Assembly: GCF_024054195.1 (NCBI RefSeq)
Contig: NZ_JAMXLB010000001.1
Coordinates: forward strand, 2,655,524-2,719,523
Source: Flavobacterium sp. NRK F7
Lineage (GTDB): Bacteria > Bacteroidota > Bacteroidia > Flavobacteriales > Flavobacteriaceae
Direction of reading: 5' to 3'
DNA length: 64,000 nucleotides
This document shows, piece after piece, positions 56,419 to 64,000 of this stretch (position 1 is the first letter of the stretch; every line of letters begins with the position of its first letter). Below the pieces are notes generated by a model. That model saw only the letters and a program-made list of their open reading frames with translations, did not search any database and was not told where the DNA came from. Both the position numbers and the translations under genes were made by a program.

Positions 56419-58581
56419 ATGAAAACAAAAATTACGCTATTCTTTTTAATTTTAAGCAGTGCTTACAGTTCTATACTGTATGCAACAAATAATGAGGTAA
56501 TCGCATCTGATATCTCTTTTGCATCTGATTTTTATATCGTAAACGAAAATACCGCTACCGTAGATGTAGTCATAAACTTAAACAGCCCTTCAACTGGTTC
56601 TACTCAAGTTGATTTGGCTGTTGCTTTATTTGGTACAGCAACTAACGGACAAGAATACTCCTTCACCAATCAAACGGTTACTTTCCCTTTAAATAGTACT
56701 ACGCAAACTCTAACCATTCCTATTACAAATAACACGACTTTTAAAGGTGATACGTATTTTGTATTAACACTTTCAAATCCAGTGGATGGAACCATTGTAG
56801 GTACCTCTCAAACTACAGTTTACATTTTAGAAGATGAAGAAAATGTACCAACCACTTCTGCTGCATTAAATATCAATTACTTGACAAGCTATTTAGTAGA
56901 TGCAACAGGTTCTGCAGAAATAGTTGCGCATGATCCTGTTTCACAGCGTTTATTTGTAATGAACTCCACAGCTTCAAAAATAGAAATTTTAGATTTTTCA
57001 AACCCAAATTCTATTACTTCTGTTCAATCGGTAGATTTAGCGGCTTACGGAATTGGCGGCACAAGCATTGCTTATAAAAATGGTTTACTTGCAGCTACTG
57101 TTCAAGGAGCTAATTATACCAATGGTAAAGTTATTTTCATGGATGTGAATGGAACTATTGGAGCTACTGTTGATGCTGGTGTGTTACCAGACATGATTAC
57201 GTTTACACCAGATGGCACTAAAGTAATTGTAGCTAATGAAGGGGAACCAAATGATGACTATACGATTGATCCAGAAGGAAGTATTTCCATTATTGATGTA
57301 ACTGCGGGTTTAAATAACATTCAACAAAGTGATGTTACCCAACTTAACTTTAATGCTTTTGACAGTCAGTTAGCCACCTTAAGAGCCAATAATGTAAGAA
57401 TCTTTGGGTTGAATGCTACGGTTTCCAAAGATTTAGAACCAGAATATATCACAGTTGCTGCAGATGGTACTACTGCTTGGGTTTCTTTACAGGAAAACAA
57501 CGCGATTGCTACTATTGATGTAGTGAATAAACAAATAACAGACATTGTCCCTTTAGGGTTTAAAGATCATATGCTTCCTGGTAATGAATTGGATACATCC
57601 GATCAGTTTGGGGAAATCTTTTTAGGAAACTGGCCTGTTAAAGGCATGTATATGCCCGATGCAATTGCGAATTACACTGTAAATGGTACGACGTATTTAG
57701 TGACTGCAAATGAAGGGGATTCAAGAGATTATAATGGACTATCAGAAGAGAAAAGAGTTAGTAGCGGCAGTTATGTTTTAGACCCAACAGTTTTCCCAAA
57801 TGCTTCTTTTTTAAAAAATAATAAAAATTTAGGAAGATTAACCGTTACCAATGCTACAGGTGATACAGATAACGATGGGGATTTTGACGAAATACATGTA
57901 TTTGGTACACGCTCTTTTAGTATTTGGAATACTGCAACAGGGCAATTAGTATATGATAGTGGTTCCGATTTTGAAAGAATCACCGCTGCTGATCCCGTGT
58001 ATGGAAGCTTATTCAATGCGAGTAACGACAACAATACTTCTAAAAATAGAAGCGATAATAAAGGCCCAGAACCAGAAGGGATTACCGTTGCGGAAATTAA
58101 TGGGGCAACCTATGCTTTTATTACTTTAGAAAGAACAGGTGGTTTAATGGTTTATGATATTACAAATCCAATGAACGCTACTTTTGTTTCCTACCACAAT
58201 AGCAGAAATACCACTGGTATAGGGGGTGATTTAGGGCCTGAAGGAATTATTTACATCGCTCCTGAAAATAGTCCGAGTACTAAAGGTTTAATCATAATGG
58301 CAAATGAAGTAAGTGCTACTTTAAGCCTATATGAAATTACAAATGATGTTTTGGCTACTCCAAATTTCGCAGAAAACACAAATTCATTTGTAGCCTATCC
58401 CAATCCAGTTACAAACGGAATCGTTTATTTTAAAGAAAATGTTACCATCAGTTTATATGATTATACGGGCAAAAAAATTACAGAAAAGGAAAACACAAAA
58501 AGCTTAGAAATGCAGTATCCAAAAGGTATTTATTTTCTAAGAACGAAAGATGGAATCGCACAAAAAGTAGTTGTTGAATAA
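56419..58581 (+). CDS. Choice-of-anchor I protein with Calx-beta domain and T9SS tail
   Basis: A 720-residue exported protein (signal peptide LFFLILSSAYSSILYA). Residues about 25-138 form a Calx-beta-like domain ending TVYILEDEE. Residues about 145-635 form the choice-of-anchor I beta-propeller, with FVMNSTASKIEILDFS, VANEGEPNDDY, GPEPEGITVAEING and LERTGGLMVYD motifs. The last 70 residues (FVAYPNPVTNGIVYFKE to GIAQKVVVE) are a type A T9SS sorting domain. Homologues include esterase/phosphatase-like surface proteins, but no catalytic residue stands out. It is followed by a UUCG-type terminator. Confidence 0.9.
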   Translation: MKTKITLFFLILSSAYSSILYATNNEVIASDISFASDFYIVNENTATVDVVINLNSPSTGSTQVDLAVALFGTATNGQEYSFTNQTVTFPLNSTTQTLTIPITNNTTFKGDTYFVLTLSNPVDGTIVGTSQTTVYILEDEENVPTTSAALNINYLTSYLVDATGSAEIVAHDPVSQRLFVMNSTASKIEILDFSNPNSITSVQSVDLAAYGIGGTSIAYKNGLLAATVQGANYTNGKVIFMDVNGTIGATVDAGVLPDMITFTPDGTKVIVANEGEPNDDYTIDPEGSISIIDVTAGLNNIQQSDVTQLNFNAFDSQLATLRANNVRIFGLNATVSKDLEPEYITVAADGTTAWVSLQENNAIATIDVVNKQITDIVPLGFKDHMLPGNELDTSDQFGEIFLGNWPVKGMYMPDAIANYTVNGTTYLVTANEGDSRDYNGLSEEKRVSSGSYVLDPTVFPNASFLKNNKNLGRLTVTNATGDTDNDGDFDEIHVFGTRSFSIWNTATGQLVYDSGSDFERITAADPVYGSLFNASNDNNTSKNRSDNKGPEPEGITVAEINGATYAFITLERTGGLMVYDITNPMNATFVSYHNSRNTTGIGGDLGPEGIIYIAPENSPSTKGLIIMANEVSATLSLYEITNDVLATPNFAENTNSFVAYPNPVTNGIVYFKENVTISLYDYTGKKITEKENTKSLEMQYPKGIYFLRTKDGIAQKVVVE

Positions 58582-58606
58582 TTATAAATGTGTTATTGTT
58601 GATTCC

Positions 58607-58632
58607 AAAAGACCTTCTTCGGAAGGTCTTTT
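58607..58632 (+). terminator. Terminator with C(UUCG)G tetraloop
   Basis: The stem GACCTTC (58611-58617) pairs with GAAGGTC (58622-58628) around TTCG, extended by AAAA/TTTT to 11 bp, and runs into a T tract. The C(UUCG)G tetraloop is unusually stable. Confidence 0.88.
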
Positions 58633-58768
58633 TTATGTTCCAAATTTGAAAAATGAAATACCTTACTATTCTATAACAATCTTACAAAATCCTATAACAA
58701 GCAAGGGGAAATTGATTCGTAATTTTACACTAACAAATTAATAGTTAAACATTAAAAACATTTAAATT

Positions 58769-59314
58769 ATGAAAAAGAAAATAGCCATTTTGGCTACCAA
58801 TGGATTTGAAGAAGTAGAATTAACATCACCCAAAGAAGCACTTGAAAAAGAAGGCTGGAGTACTGAAATTGTAAGTCCGAAATCGGGAAGTATTAAAGCT
58901 TGGGCATCGACAGATTGGGGAAAATTATACCCTGTTGATAAAACCTTAGAGGAAGTACATGCATCCGATTATAATGCGCTACTTTTACCAGGAGGCGTGA
59001 TTAATCCAGATCAATTGCGTACCCATGAAAAAGCATTAGAATTTGTAAAAGCTTTTTTTGAAGCTGGAAAACCAGTCGCAGCCATTTGTCATGGTCCACA
59101 AACATTAATTAGTGCAGACGTAGTAGATGGTAGAAAAATGACTTCTTATCCTTCTATCAAACAAGATTTAATCAATGCAGGTGCCGAATGGCATGATAAA
59201 GAAGTAGTGGTCGACAAAGGATTAGTAACCAGTAGAAATCCTGATGATTTACCAGCTTTCAACAAAAAAATGATTGAAGAAATTAAAGAAGGGAAACACG
59301 AACCTGTATTGTAA
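58769..59314 (+). CDS. DJ-1/PfpI family type 1 glutamine amidotransferase-like protein
   Basis: A 181-residue cytoplasmic protein of the DJ-1/PfpI superfamily (YhbO-like). The nucleophile Cys is in the elbow VAAICHGPQTL, the conserved Glu is in TNGFEEVELTSPKEAL, and ALLLPGGVINPDQLR and VTSRNPDDLPAF are typical. Members act as proteases, glyoxalases or deglycases; which applies here cannot be read from the sequence. It is monocistronic and ends at a hairpin just before the 21-bp repeat array. Confidence 0.9.
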   Translation: MKKKIAILATNGFEEVELTSPKEALEKEGWSTEIVSPKSGSIKAWASTDWGKLYPVDKTLEEVHASDYNALLLPGGVINPDQLRTHEKALEFVKAFFEAGKPVAAICHGPQTLISADVVDGRKMTSYPSIKQDLINAGAEWHDKEVVVDKGLVTSRNPDDLPAFNKKMIEEIKEGKHEPVL

Positions 59315-59345
59315 ACCTTTATTCTACATTTTATATTACAAAAAG

Positions 59346-59376
59346 AAAGACCTTTCGATAGCGAAAGGTCTTTTTT
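59346..59376 (+). terminator. Terminator after the DJ-1/PfpI gene
   Basis: A 12-bp stem (AAAGACCTTTCG at 59346-59357 with its complement at 59362-59373), ATAG loop, followed by a T tract to 59376. Confidence 0.88.
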
Positions 59377-59396
59377 ATAGGAGAATAAATTTATTT

Positions 59397-59669
59397 TAAA
59401 CCAAATAGCTTATCGCGAATACCTTTTAGCTTATAATTAATAGCTTTTGGATTATAAATATAAGCTCTGAGGTTAAAGTTAAGCGCTTTTAGCTTATAAA
59501 TAAGAACTTTAAGGTTATAATTAGAACCTTTTTGGTTATTGTTACTACCTTTTTGCTTATAAATAAGAGCTTTGAGGTTATAATTAATAGCATTTTGCTT
59601 ATAATTTGAACCTTTTTGGTTATTACTAATAGCTTTGAGCTTATTATAAAGATTTTCAAGCTACTATTT
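59397..59669. repeat. 21-bp tandem repeat array, 12 copies plus one degenerate
   Basis: From 59418 to 59669 the sequence divides into twelve units of exactly 21 bp with no indel; a degenerate thirteenth precedes them (59397-59417). The plus-strand consensus is roughly AATAGCTTTTAGCTTATAATT, with variation mainly at positions 3-4, 9-12 and 18-21. Because 21 is a multiple of 3, the minus strand has an open frame of about 89 codons with a heptad pattern (for example NYKLKAI, NYNLKAL, IYKQKGS), but it has no ATG and begins after two TAG codons. The array lies between two terminators and occupies most of a 560-bp gap (59315-59873). There are no unique spacers, so it is not a CRISPR. Confidence 0.85.
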
Positions 59670-59674
59670 CAATA

Positions 59675-59703
59675 AAAAACCTTTCATTGCTGAAAGGCTT
59701 TTT
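59675..59703 (-). terminator. Terminator of icmF, right edge of the repeat island
   Basis: CCTTTCA (59680-59686) pairs with TGAAAGG (59691-59697) around TTGC, extended beyond one A-C mismatch by A/T pairs. On the minus strand it is followed by a T run, so it fits the icmF transcript, about 170 bp after the icmF stop. Confidence 0.7.
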
Positions 59704-59733
59704 ATGTATACTATTTAATTTTTAGTCTGAGAT

Positions 59734-59831
59734 AACTCGTCAAGCTCGGTAGAAGCGATTCGCACATTCCGGATAAAAATCAGAATTGGTTTTCTGCTAT
59801 ACTTCGGCAGGCTCAGTATAAGCGATATGCA
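59734..59831. repeat. Imperfect direct repeat in the icmF 3' region
   Basis: Two copies of about 31 bp (59734-59764 and 59800-59831) share the pattern ACTCGGCAAGCTCAGTATAAGCGATTGCA with several mismatches; a third partial ACTTCGGC starts near 59839. The CTTCGGCAGGCTCAG core resembles dispersed intergenic repeats common in Bacteroidota genomes. Both copies lie between the icmF stop and its terminator. Confidence 0.6.
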
Positions 59832-59873
59832 ATCTTTAACTTCGGCTTTCGCCTTGTTTCAGATGCATCCTGC

Positions 59874-62800
59874 TTACATATTGCGTCTGTACTGACCTCC
59901 TACTTCAAATAAACCGGAAGTAATTTGCCCTAACGAACAATATTTGGTTGCATTCATTAATACTTCAAATATGTTTTGGTTCTTAATCGCTGCATCTTGT
60001 AACAAAGCAATTTGTTCTTTTACTTTATCGGCATGTGCTTTATGCAAGTTTTCCAATGTTTTAATTTGGAATTGCTTTTCTTCTTCAGTCGCACGAATCA
60101 CTTCCGCTGGAATAACCGTTGGTGACCCTTTCGAACTTAAGAAGGTATTCACACCAATGATTGGGAATTCTCCTGTATGCTTCAACGTTTCATAATACAA
60201 CGATTCTTCTTGAATTTTACTTCTTTGGTACATGGTTTCCATAGCACCCAAAACGCCTCCTCTTTCAGTAATTCTATCAAATTCTGCTAAAACGGCTTCT
60301 TCAACTAAATCGGTTAATTCTTCAATAATAAACGAACCTTGAATTGGGTTTTCGTTTTTCGCTAAACCTAATTCTTTATTGATAATCAACTGAATTGCCA
60401 TCGCTCTACGCACCGATTCTTCTGTAGGTGTTGTAATCGCTTCATCATACGCATTGGTATGCAAGGAATTACAATTATCGTAAATAGCATATAACGCTTG
60501 TAAGGTCGTACGGATATCATTGAAATCAATTTCTTGAGCATGTAAAGAACGACCCGATGTTTGAATATGGTATTTCAACATTTGCGCTCTTTCATTAGCT
60601 CCATATTTCAATTTTAAGGCTTTCGCCCAAATTTTACGAGCAACACGTCCAATAACTGCATATTCAGGATCAATCCCATTTGAGAAAAAGAACGATAAGT
60701 TTGGTCCGAATGCATTGATATCCATACCTCTACTCAAATAATATTCCACGTAAGTGAAACCATTAGCTAAAGTAAAGGCTAATTGTGTAATTGGATTGGC
60801 ACCCGCTTCAGCAATATGGTAACCCGAAATGGAAACCGAGTAGAAATTACGCACATTGTTTTGAATGAAATATTCCTGAACATCACCCATTAAACGCAAT
60901 GCAAATTCGGTTGAGAAAATACAGGTATTTTGCGCTTGGTCTTCTTTTAGAATATCGGCTTGAACCGTACCACGCACTTGTGCTAAGGTTTTTACTTTAA
61001 TATCTTGGTACACATCTGCAGGTAAAACTTGATCTCCAGTTACACCAAGAAGCATTAATCCTAAACCATCATTCCCTTCAGGTAAAGCCCCATTATAGGT
61101 GGGTCTTTCTAAATCTTTAGCTTTATAAATCGCTTTAATTTTAGCCTCTACTTCTGCTTCTAAGCCATTTTCTTTAATATACTTCTCACAATTTTGATCG
61201 ATAGCTGCATTCATAAAGAAACCTAACAACATAGGGGCTGGTCCATTAATCGTCATGGAAACAGAAGTCGCTGGGTGACTTAAATCAAAACCAGAATATA
61301 ATTTTTTTGCATCATCCAAACAACAGATTGAAACTCCTGCATTCCCAATTTTTCCGTAAATATCAGGTCTATGGTCTGGATCATTTCCGTAAAGTGTTAC
61401 CGAGTCAAAAGCAGTTGACAAACGTTTGGCTGGCATACCCAAACTTACATAGTGGAAACGACGGTTGGTGCGCTCTGGTCCTCCTTCACCTGCAAACATA
61501 CGTGTTGGATCTTCCCCTTCACGTTTAAACGGATACAATCCTGATGCAAATGGGAATTCTCCCGGTACGTTTTCTTGTAAATTCCATCTTAAAATGTCAC
61601 CCCAAGCTTGGTATTTTGGTAAAGCAATTTTAGGAATTTGTGTATGTGATAACGACTCACTATGTGTTTTAATTTCAATTACTTTATCCCTTACTTTAAA
61701 CGAGTAAATAGGATTTTTGTATTTATTTACTTTTTCATCCCAAGTTTGAATTACTTCCCAATTGTATGGGTCTAAATTCATTTTAACACGGTCAAATTCT
61801 TTTACTAAAAGCGAAACAAAATCTTTGTTTGAATCATTAATTTGTAAGGATGATTCAATAATTCCTGCTTTATCTATTTGAGGGAAATTTCCGTTTACCG
61901 ATTCTATTGTTTTGAAAATTCCATATAATTTTTGAGCTACTTCAACCTGTGTTAAAACAGTCTCATCATATTTGCGATTGTTTTCAGCAATCTCCGATAA
62001 ATAACGTGTCCTATGTGGCGGAATAACGAAGATTTTCTCACTCATTTCTTTGGTGATTTCAAAAGTAGAGTGTAAATCAATTCCTGTTTTGTCGACAATT
62101 TTATCCATAATCGCTTTGTACAGCGAGTTCATTCCAGGATCGTTAAATTGAGACGCAATAGTTCCAAAGACAGGCATATCATCTGGATTGGCATCCCAAA
62201 GGTTATGATTGCGTTGGTATTGTTTTTTTACATCACGAATAGCGTCTAAAGCCCCTCTCTTGTCGAATTTATTTAGTGCTACCAAATCTGCGAAATCCAA
62301 CATATCAATTTTTTCCAATTGTGTAGCTGCACCAAATTCAGGTGTCATTACATACAATGAAACATCAGAGTGGTCCATAATTTCAGTATCGGATTGCCCA
62401 ATACCTGAAGTTTCCAATACAATTAAGTCGTATTTAGCCGCTTTTAAAACTTGGATTGCTTCTGCTACATATTTTGATAAGGCTAAATTGGATTGACGTG
62501 TTGCTAGCGAACGCATGTATACTCTAGGATTGTTGATGGCATTCATACGAATACGATCTCCTAATAAAGCACCACCCGTTTTACGTTTAGATGGGTCAAC
62601 TGAAATTAAACCAATTGTTTTTTCAGGAAAATCAATTAAAAAACGACGCACTAATTCATCAACTAAAGACGATTTACCAGCACCACCAGTTCCAGTGATT
62701 CCTAAAACTGGGGTAGTTGATGTTTGGTTTTCTTGATGTATTTTGTCTAAAGTGGCTTTCGCTATTTCAGGGAAATTTTCAGCGGCAGAAATTACACGCG

Positions 62801-63299
62801 CAATATCTCGTGAATTTTTATTCGTTAAATGATCTGCTTCTCCATTTAAAGCATCTCCAATAGGAAAATCAGAACGTTTTACTAAATCATTAATCATTCC
62901 TTGTAATCCCATGGCACGACCATCGTCTGGAGAATAGATTTTTTCAATTCCATATTCGTGCAATTCTTCAATTTCAGAAGGAAGAATAACACCTCCACCA
63001 CCAGCAAAAATTTTGATATGACTTGCCCCTTTTTCATTTAGCAAATCAAACATATATTTTAAATATTCGGTATGACCACCTTGGTAAGAAGTCATAGCAA
63101 TTGCATTGGCATCTTCTTGAATAGCCGTATTCACTACTTCTTCCACACTTCTATCATGACCTAAATGAATGACTTCACATCCAGTTGCTTGGATGATTCT
63201 TCTCATGATATTGATTGCTGCATCATGGCCATCAAAAAGTGAAGCTGCAGTAACAATTCTTACTTTATTTACAGGAATATAAGGTTGTTGTTGTTCCAT
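59874..63299 (-). CDS. icmF: Fused acyl-CoA mutase IcmF (B12 domain, GTPase, mutase)
   Basis: A 1141-residue three-part enzyme. The N-terminal cobalamin-binding domain (about 8-140) has the DxH motif in [15 protein letters not shown]. The central MeaB-like G-protein chaperone (about 190-450) has the P-loop [16 protein letters not shown] and the [12 protein letters not shown] base-recognition motif. The C-terminal TIM-barrel mutase domain (about 570-1120) contains [31 protein letters not shown]. This order is that of isobutyryl-CoA mutase IcmF, which interconverts isobutyryl-CoA and butyryl-CoA; the common automatic label methylmalonyl-CoA mutase is less precise. It stands alone with a divergent lipoprotein gene upstream. 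Confidence 0.93.
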   Translation of the reverse strand: MEQQQPYIPVNKVRIVTAASLFDGHDAAINIMRRIIQATGCEVIHLGHDRSVEEVVNTAIQEDANAIAMTSYQGGHTEYLKYMFDLLNEKGASHIKIFAGGGGVILPSEIEELHEYGIEKIYSPDDGRAMGLQGMINDLVKRSDFPIGDALNGEADHLTNKNSRDIARVISAAENFPEIAKATLDKIHQENQTSTTPVLGITGTGGAGKSSLVDELVRRFLIDFPEKTIGLISVDPSKRKTGGALLGDRIRMNAINNPRVYMRSLATRQSNLALSKYVAEAIQVLKAAKYDLIVLETSGIGQSDTEIMDHSDVSLYVMTPEFGAATQLEKIDMLDFADLVALNKFDKRGALDAIRDVKKQYQRNHNLWDANPDDMPVFGTIASQFNDPGMNSLYKAIMDKIVDKTGIDLHSTFEITKEMSEKIFVIPPHRTRYLSEIAENNRKYDETVLTQVEVAQKLYGIFKTIESVNGNFPQIDKAGIIESSLQINDSNKDFVSLLVKEFDRVKMNLDPYNWEVIQTWDEKVNKYKNPIYSFKVRDKVIEIKTHSESLSHTQIPKIALPKYQAWGDILRWNLQENVPGEFPFASGLYPFKREGEDPTRMFAGEGGPERTNRRFHYVSLGMPAKRLSTAFDSVTLYGNDPDHRPDIYGKIGNAGVSICCLDDAKKLYSGFDLSHPATSVSMTINGPAPMLLGFFMNAAIDQNCEKYIKENGLEAEVEAKIKAIYKAKDLERPTYNGALPEGNDGLGLMLLGVTGDQVLPADVYQDIKVKTLAQVRGTVQADILKEDQAQNTCIFSTEFALRLMGDVQEYFIQNNVRNFYSVSISGYHIAEAGANPITQLAFTLANGFTYVEYYLSRGMDINAFGPNLSFFFSNGIDPEYAVIGRVARKIWAKALKLKYGANERAQMLKYHIQTSGRSLHAQEIDFNDIRTTLQALYAIYDNCNSLHTNAYDEAITTPTEESVRRAMAIQLIINKELGLAKNENPIQGSFIIEELTDLVEEAVLAEFDRITERGGVLGAMETMYQRSKIQEESLYYETLKHTGEFPIIGVNTFLSSKGSPTVIPAEVIRATEEEKQFQIKTLENLHKAHADKVKEQIALLQDAAIKNQNIFEVLMNATKYCSLGQITSGLFEVGGQYRRNM

Positions 63300-63395
63300 T
63301 TGTAATTTTATCTCAAATTTAAGGGTGCAATTTACGAATTTAATAAATTTCTTTGCTTATTTCTCTACAGAATTTCGTGCTAAAAAAAAAGGCAT

Positions 63396-63403
63396 TATAT
63401 TTG
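63396..63403 (+). promoter_or_regulatory. -7 box upstream of the DUF4197 gene
   Basis: TATATTTG matches TAnnTTTG 24 bp before the ATG at 63428. TTTCG at 63373-63377 could be a degenerate -33 element. Confidence 0.5.
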
Positions 63404-63427
63404 AAGAAAAGTCCTAAAATAGTACAC

Positions 63428-64000
63428 ATGAAAAAAATTGCATTTTGCGTATTGGCATTTATTAGTATCAGTTGTTCCGAGTTACAACAAGTAGTGAATC
63501 AATTACCTCAAGGTCCTGGTGGATTAAGTCAATTAGATATTGCGAATGGTTTGAAAGAAGCCTTAGACAATGGAATTGACAAACAAGTTACCAAATTAAC
63601 CGCTGTAGATGGTTTTTACAAAAATGAATTGGTAAAAATTTTATTACCTCAAGAGTTACAAAAAGTAGACAAAGGTTTGAGAGATATTGGTTTATCTAAA
63701 TTAGCTGATGAAGGTCTAAAAGTTTTAAATCGTGCCGCAGAAGATGCTGTTAAAGAAGCGACTCCTATTTTTGTGGATGCGGTAAAACAAATGACATTTA
63801 ATGATGCAAAAAATATTCTAATGGGAGACAATAGAGCGGCTACTTCTTATTTAGAAAGTACCACTTCAAGTGCGTTGTATAGTAAATTCAATCCTGTGAT
63901 TAAGAATTCTTTCTCAAAAGTAGGTGCGGATAAAGTTTGGGCAAATATTATAACCAAATACAACAGTATTCCTTTTGTAAATCAGGTTAATCCAGACTTA
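63428..64000 (+). CDS. DUF4197 lipoprotein, N-terminal part (cut by window edge)
   Basis: The first 191 codons of a gene that continues past the right edge. The N-terminus is a lipoprotein signal peptide (IAFCVLAFISISCSEL). The following LSQLDIANGLKEALDNGIDKQVTKL and the later VDKGLRDIGLSKLADE, AAEDAVKEATPIF, MTFNDAKNILMGDNRAATSYL and NSIPFVNQVNPDL follow the DUF4197 pattern, an all-helical family of unknown function. It is divergent from icmF. Confidence 0.88.
   Translation, partial: MKKIAFCVLAFISISCSELQQVVNQLPQGPGGLSQLDIANGLKEALDNGIDKQVTKLTAVDGFYKNELVKILLPQELQKVDKGLRDIGLSKLADEGLKVLNRAAEDAVKEATPIFVDAVKQMTFNDAKNILMGDNRAATSYLESTTSSALYSKFNPVIKNSFSKVGADKVWANIITKYNSIPFVNQVNPDL

Noticed and set aside
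59397..59669. CRISPR array
   Set aside because: Units are contiguous 21-bp repeats with no unique spacers, and no cas gene is present.
59874..63299. Plain methylmalonyl-CoA mutase
   Set aside because: The B12 domain, MeaB-like GTPase and mutase domain are fused in the IcmF order.

Overview
The window looks like a chromosomal segment of a Flavobacterium-like member of the Flavobacteriaceae (Bacteroidota). The DNA is AT-rich. Several genes have a TAnnTTTG -7 box instead of a sigma70-type promoter. Secreted proteins carry type IX secretion (T9SS) C-terminal domains, and PorP/SprF, PafA, BshA, type III glutamine synthetase and an LptD homologue are present. I found no rRNA, tRNA, CRISPR array, insertion sequence or prophage, so most of the window is core genome. 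The accessory material lies mainly at 40.4-43.7 kb and 53.4-59.9 kb.

Layout. 1-11.7 kb (minus strand): a PrcB-like lipoprotein (cut by the window edge), bacillithiol gene bshA, a DUF1801 protein, a GH3 glycosidase/serine hydrolase fusion, serB, two conserved hypotheticals, a two-gene Fe-S/cytochrome b oxidoreductase, an MlaD-type MCE protein and an N-acetylmuramoyl-L-alanine amidase. 11.7-15.8 kb (plus): lptD, ridA and two small genes, ending at a shared terminator with sucC. 15.8-19.7 kb: sucC, lysA and an exported surface protein. 20.0-27.6 kb (minus): a tightly packed run of ywqK-like, mnmA, Na+/Ca2+ exchanger, T9SS subtilase, FMN oxidoreductase, small exported protein and pafA. 27.7-34.4 kb: fasciclin lipoprotein, proC, yidC, a structured intergenic RNA candidate, pyrG, RDD protein and DUF3820. 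34.5-46.5 kb (minus): osmC, two LysM proteins, guaA, a frameshifted EF-hand-like lipoprotein, purM, a lipoprotein, an OmpA protein, a GNAT enzyme and type III glutamine synthetase. 46.7-52.5 kb (plus): a T9SS adhesin/PorP-SprF/OmpA triad. 52.5-59.3 kb: DUF1543, small membrane proteins, a T9SS cargo gene interrupted by one stop codon, a choice-of-anchor I protein and a DJ-1/PfpI protein. 59.3-59.9 kb: a 21-bp tandem repeat island between two terminators. 59.9-64 kb: fused acyl-CoA mutase icmF and the start of a DUF4197 lipoprotein.

Themes. Envelope biogenesis dominates: peptidoglycan turnover (GH3/serine hydrolase, amidase, LysM proteins), outer-membrane lipid handling (LptD, MCE), membrane protein insertion (YidC) and T9SS cargo with its surface partners. 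Central metabolism genes (serB, sucC, lysA, proC, pyrG, guaA, purM, glutamine synthetase, icmF) are interspersed.

The observations most worth following up are the nested, base-paired intergenic element upstream of yidC (31.75-31.84 kb), the exact 21-bp-period array at 59.4-59.67 kb with an ATG-less heptad reading frame, two genes that look freshly broken (a TA-repeat frameshift and a single nonsense codon), and the LysM/periplasmic-binding-protein fusion. I did not find a clearly new multi-gene defence or biosynthetic system.
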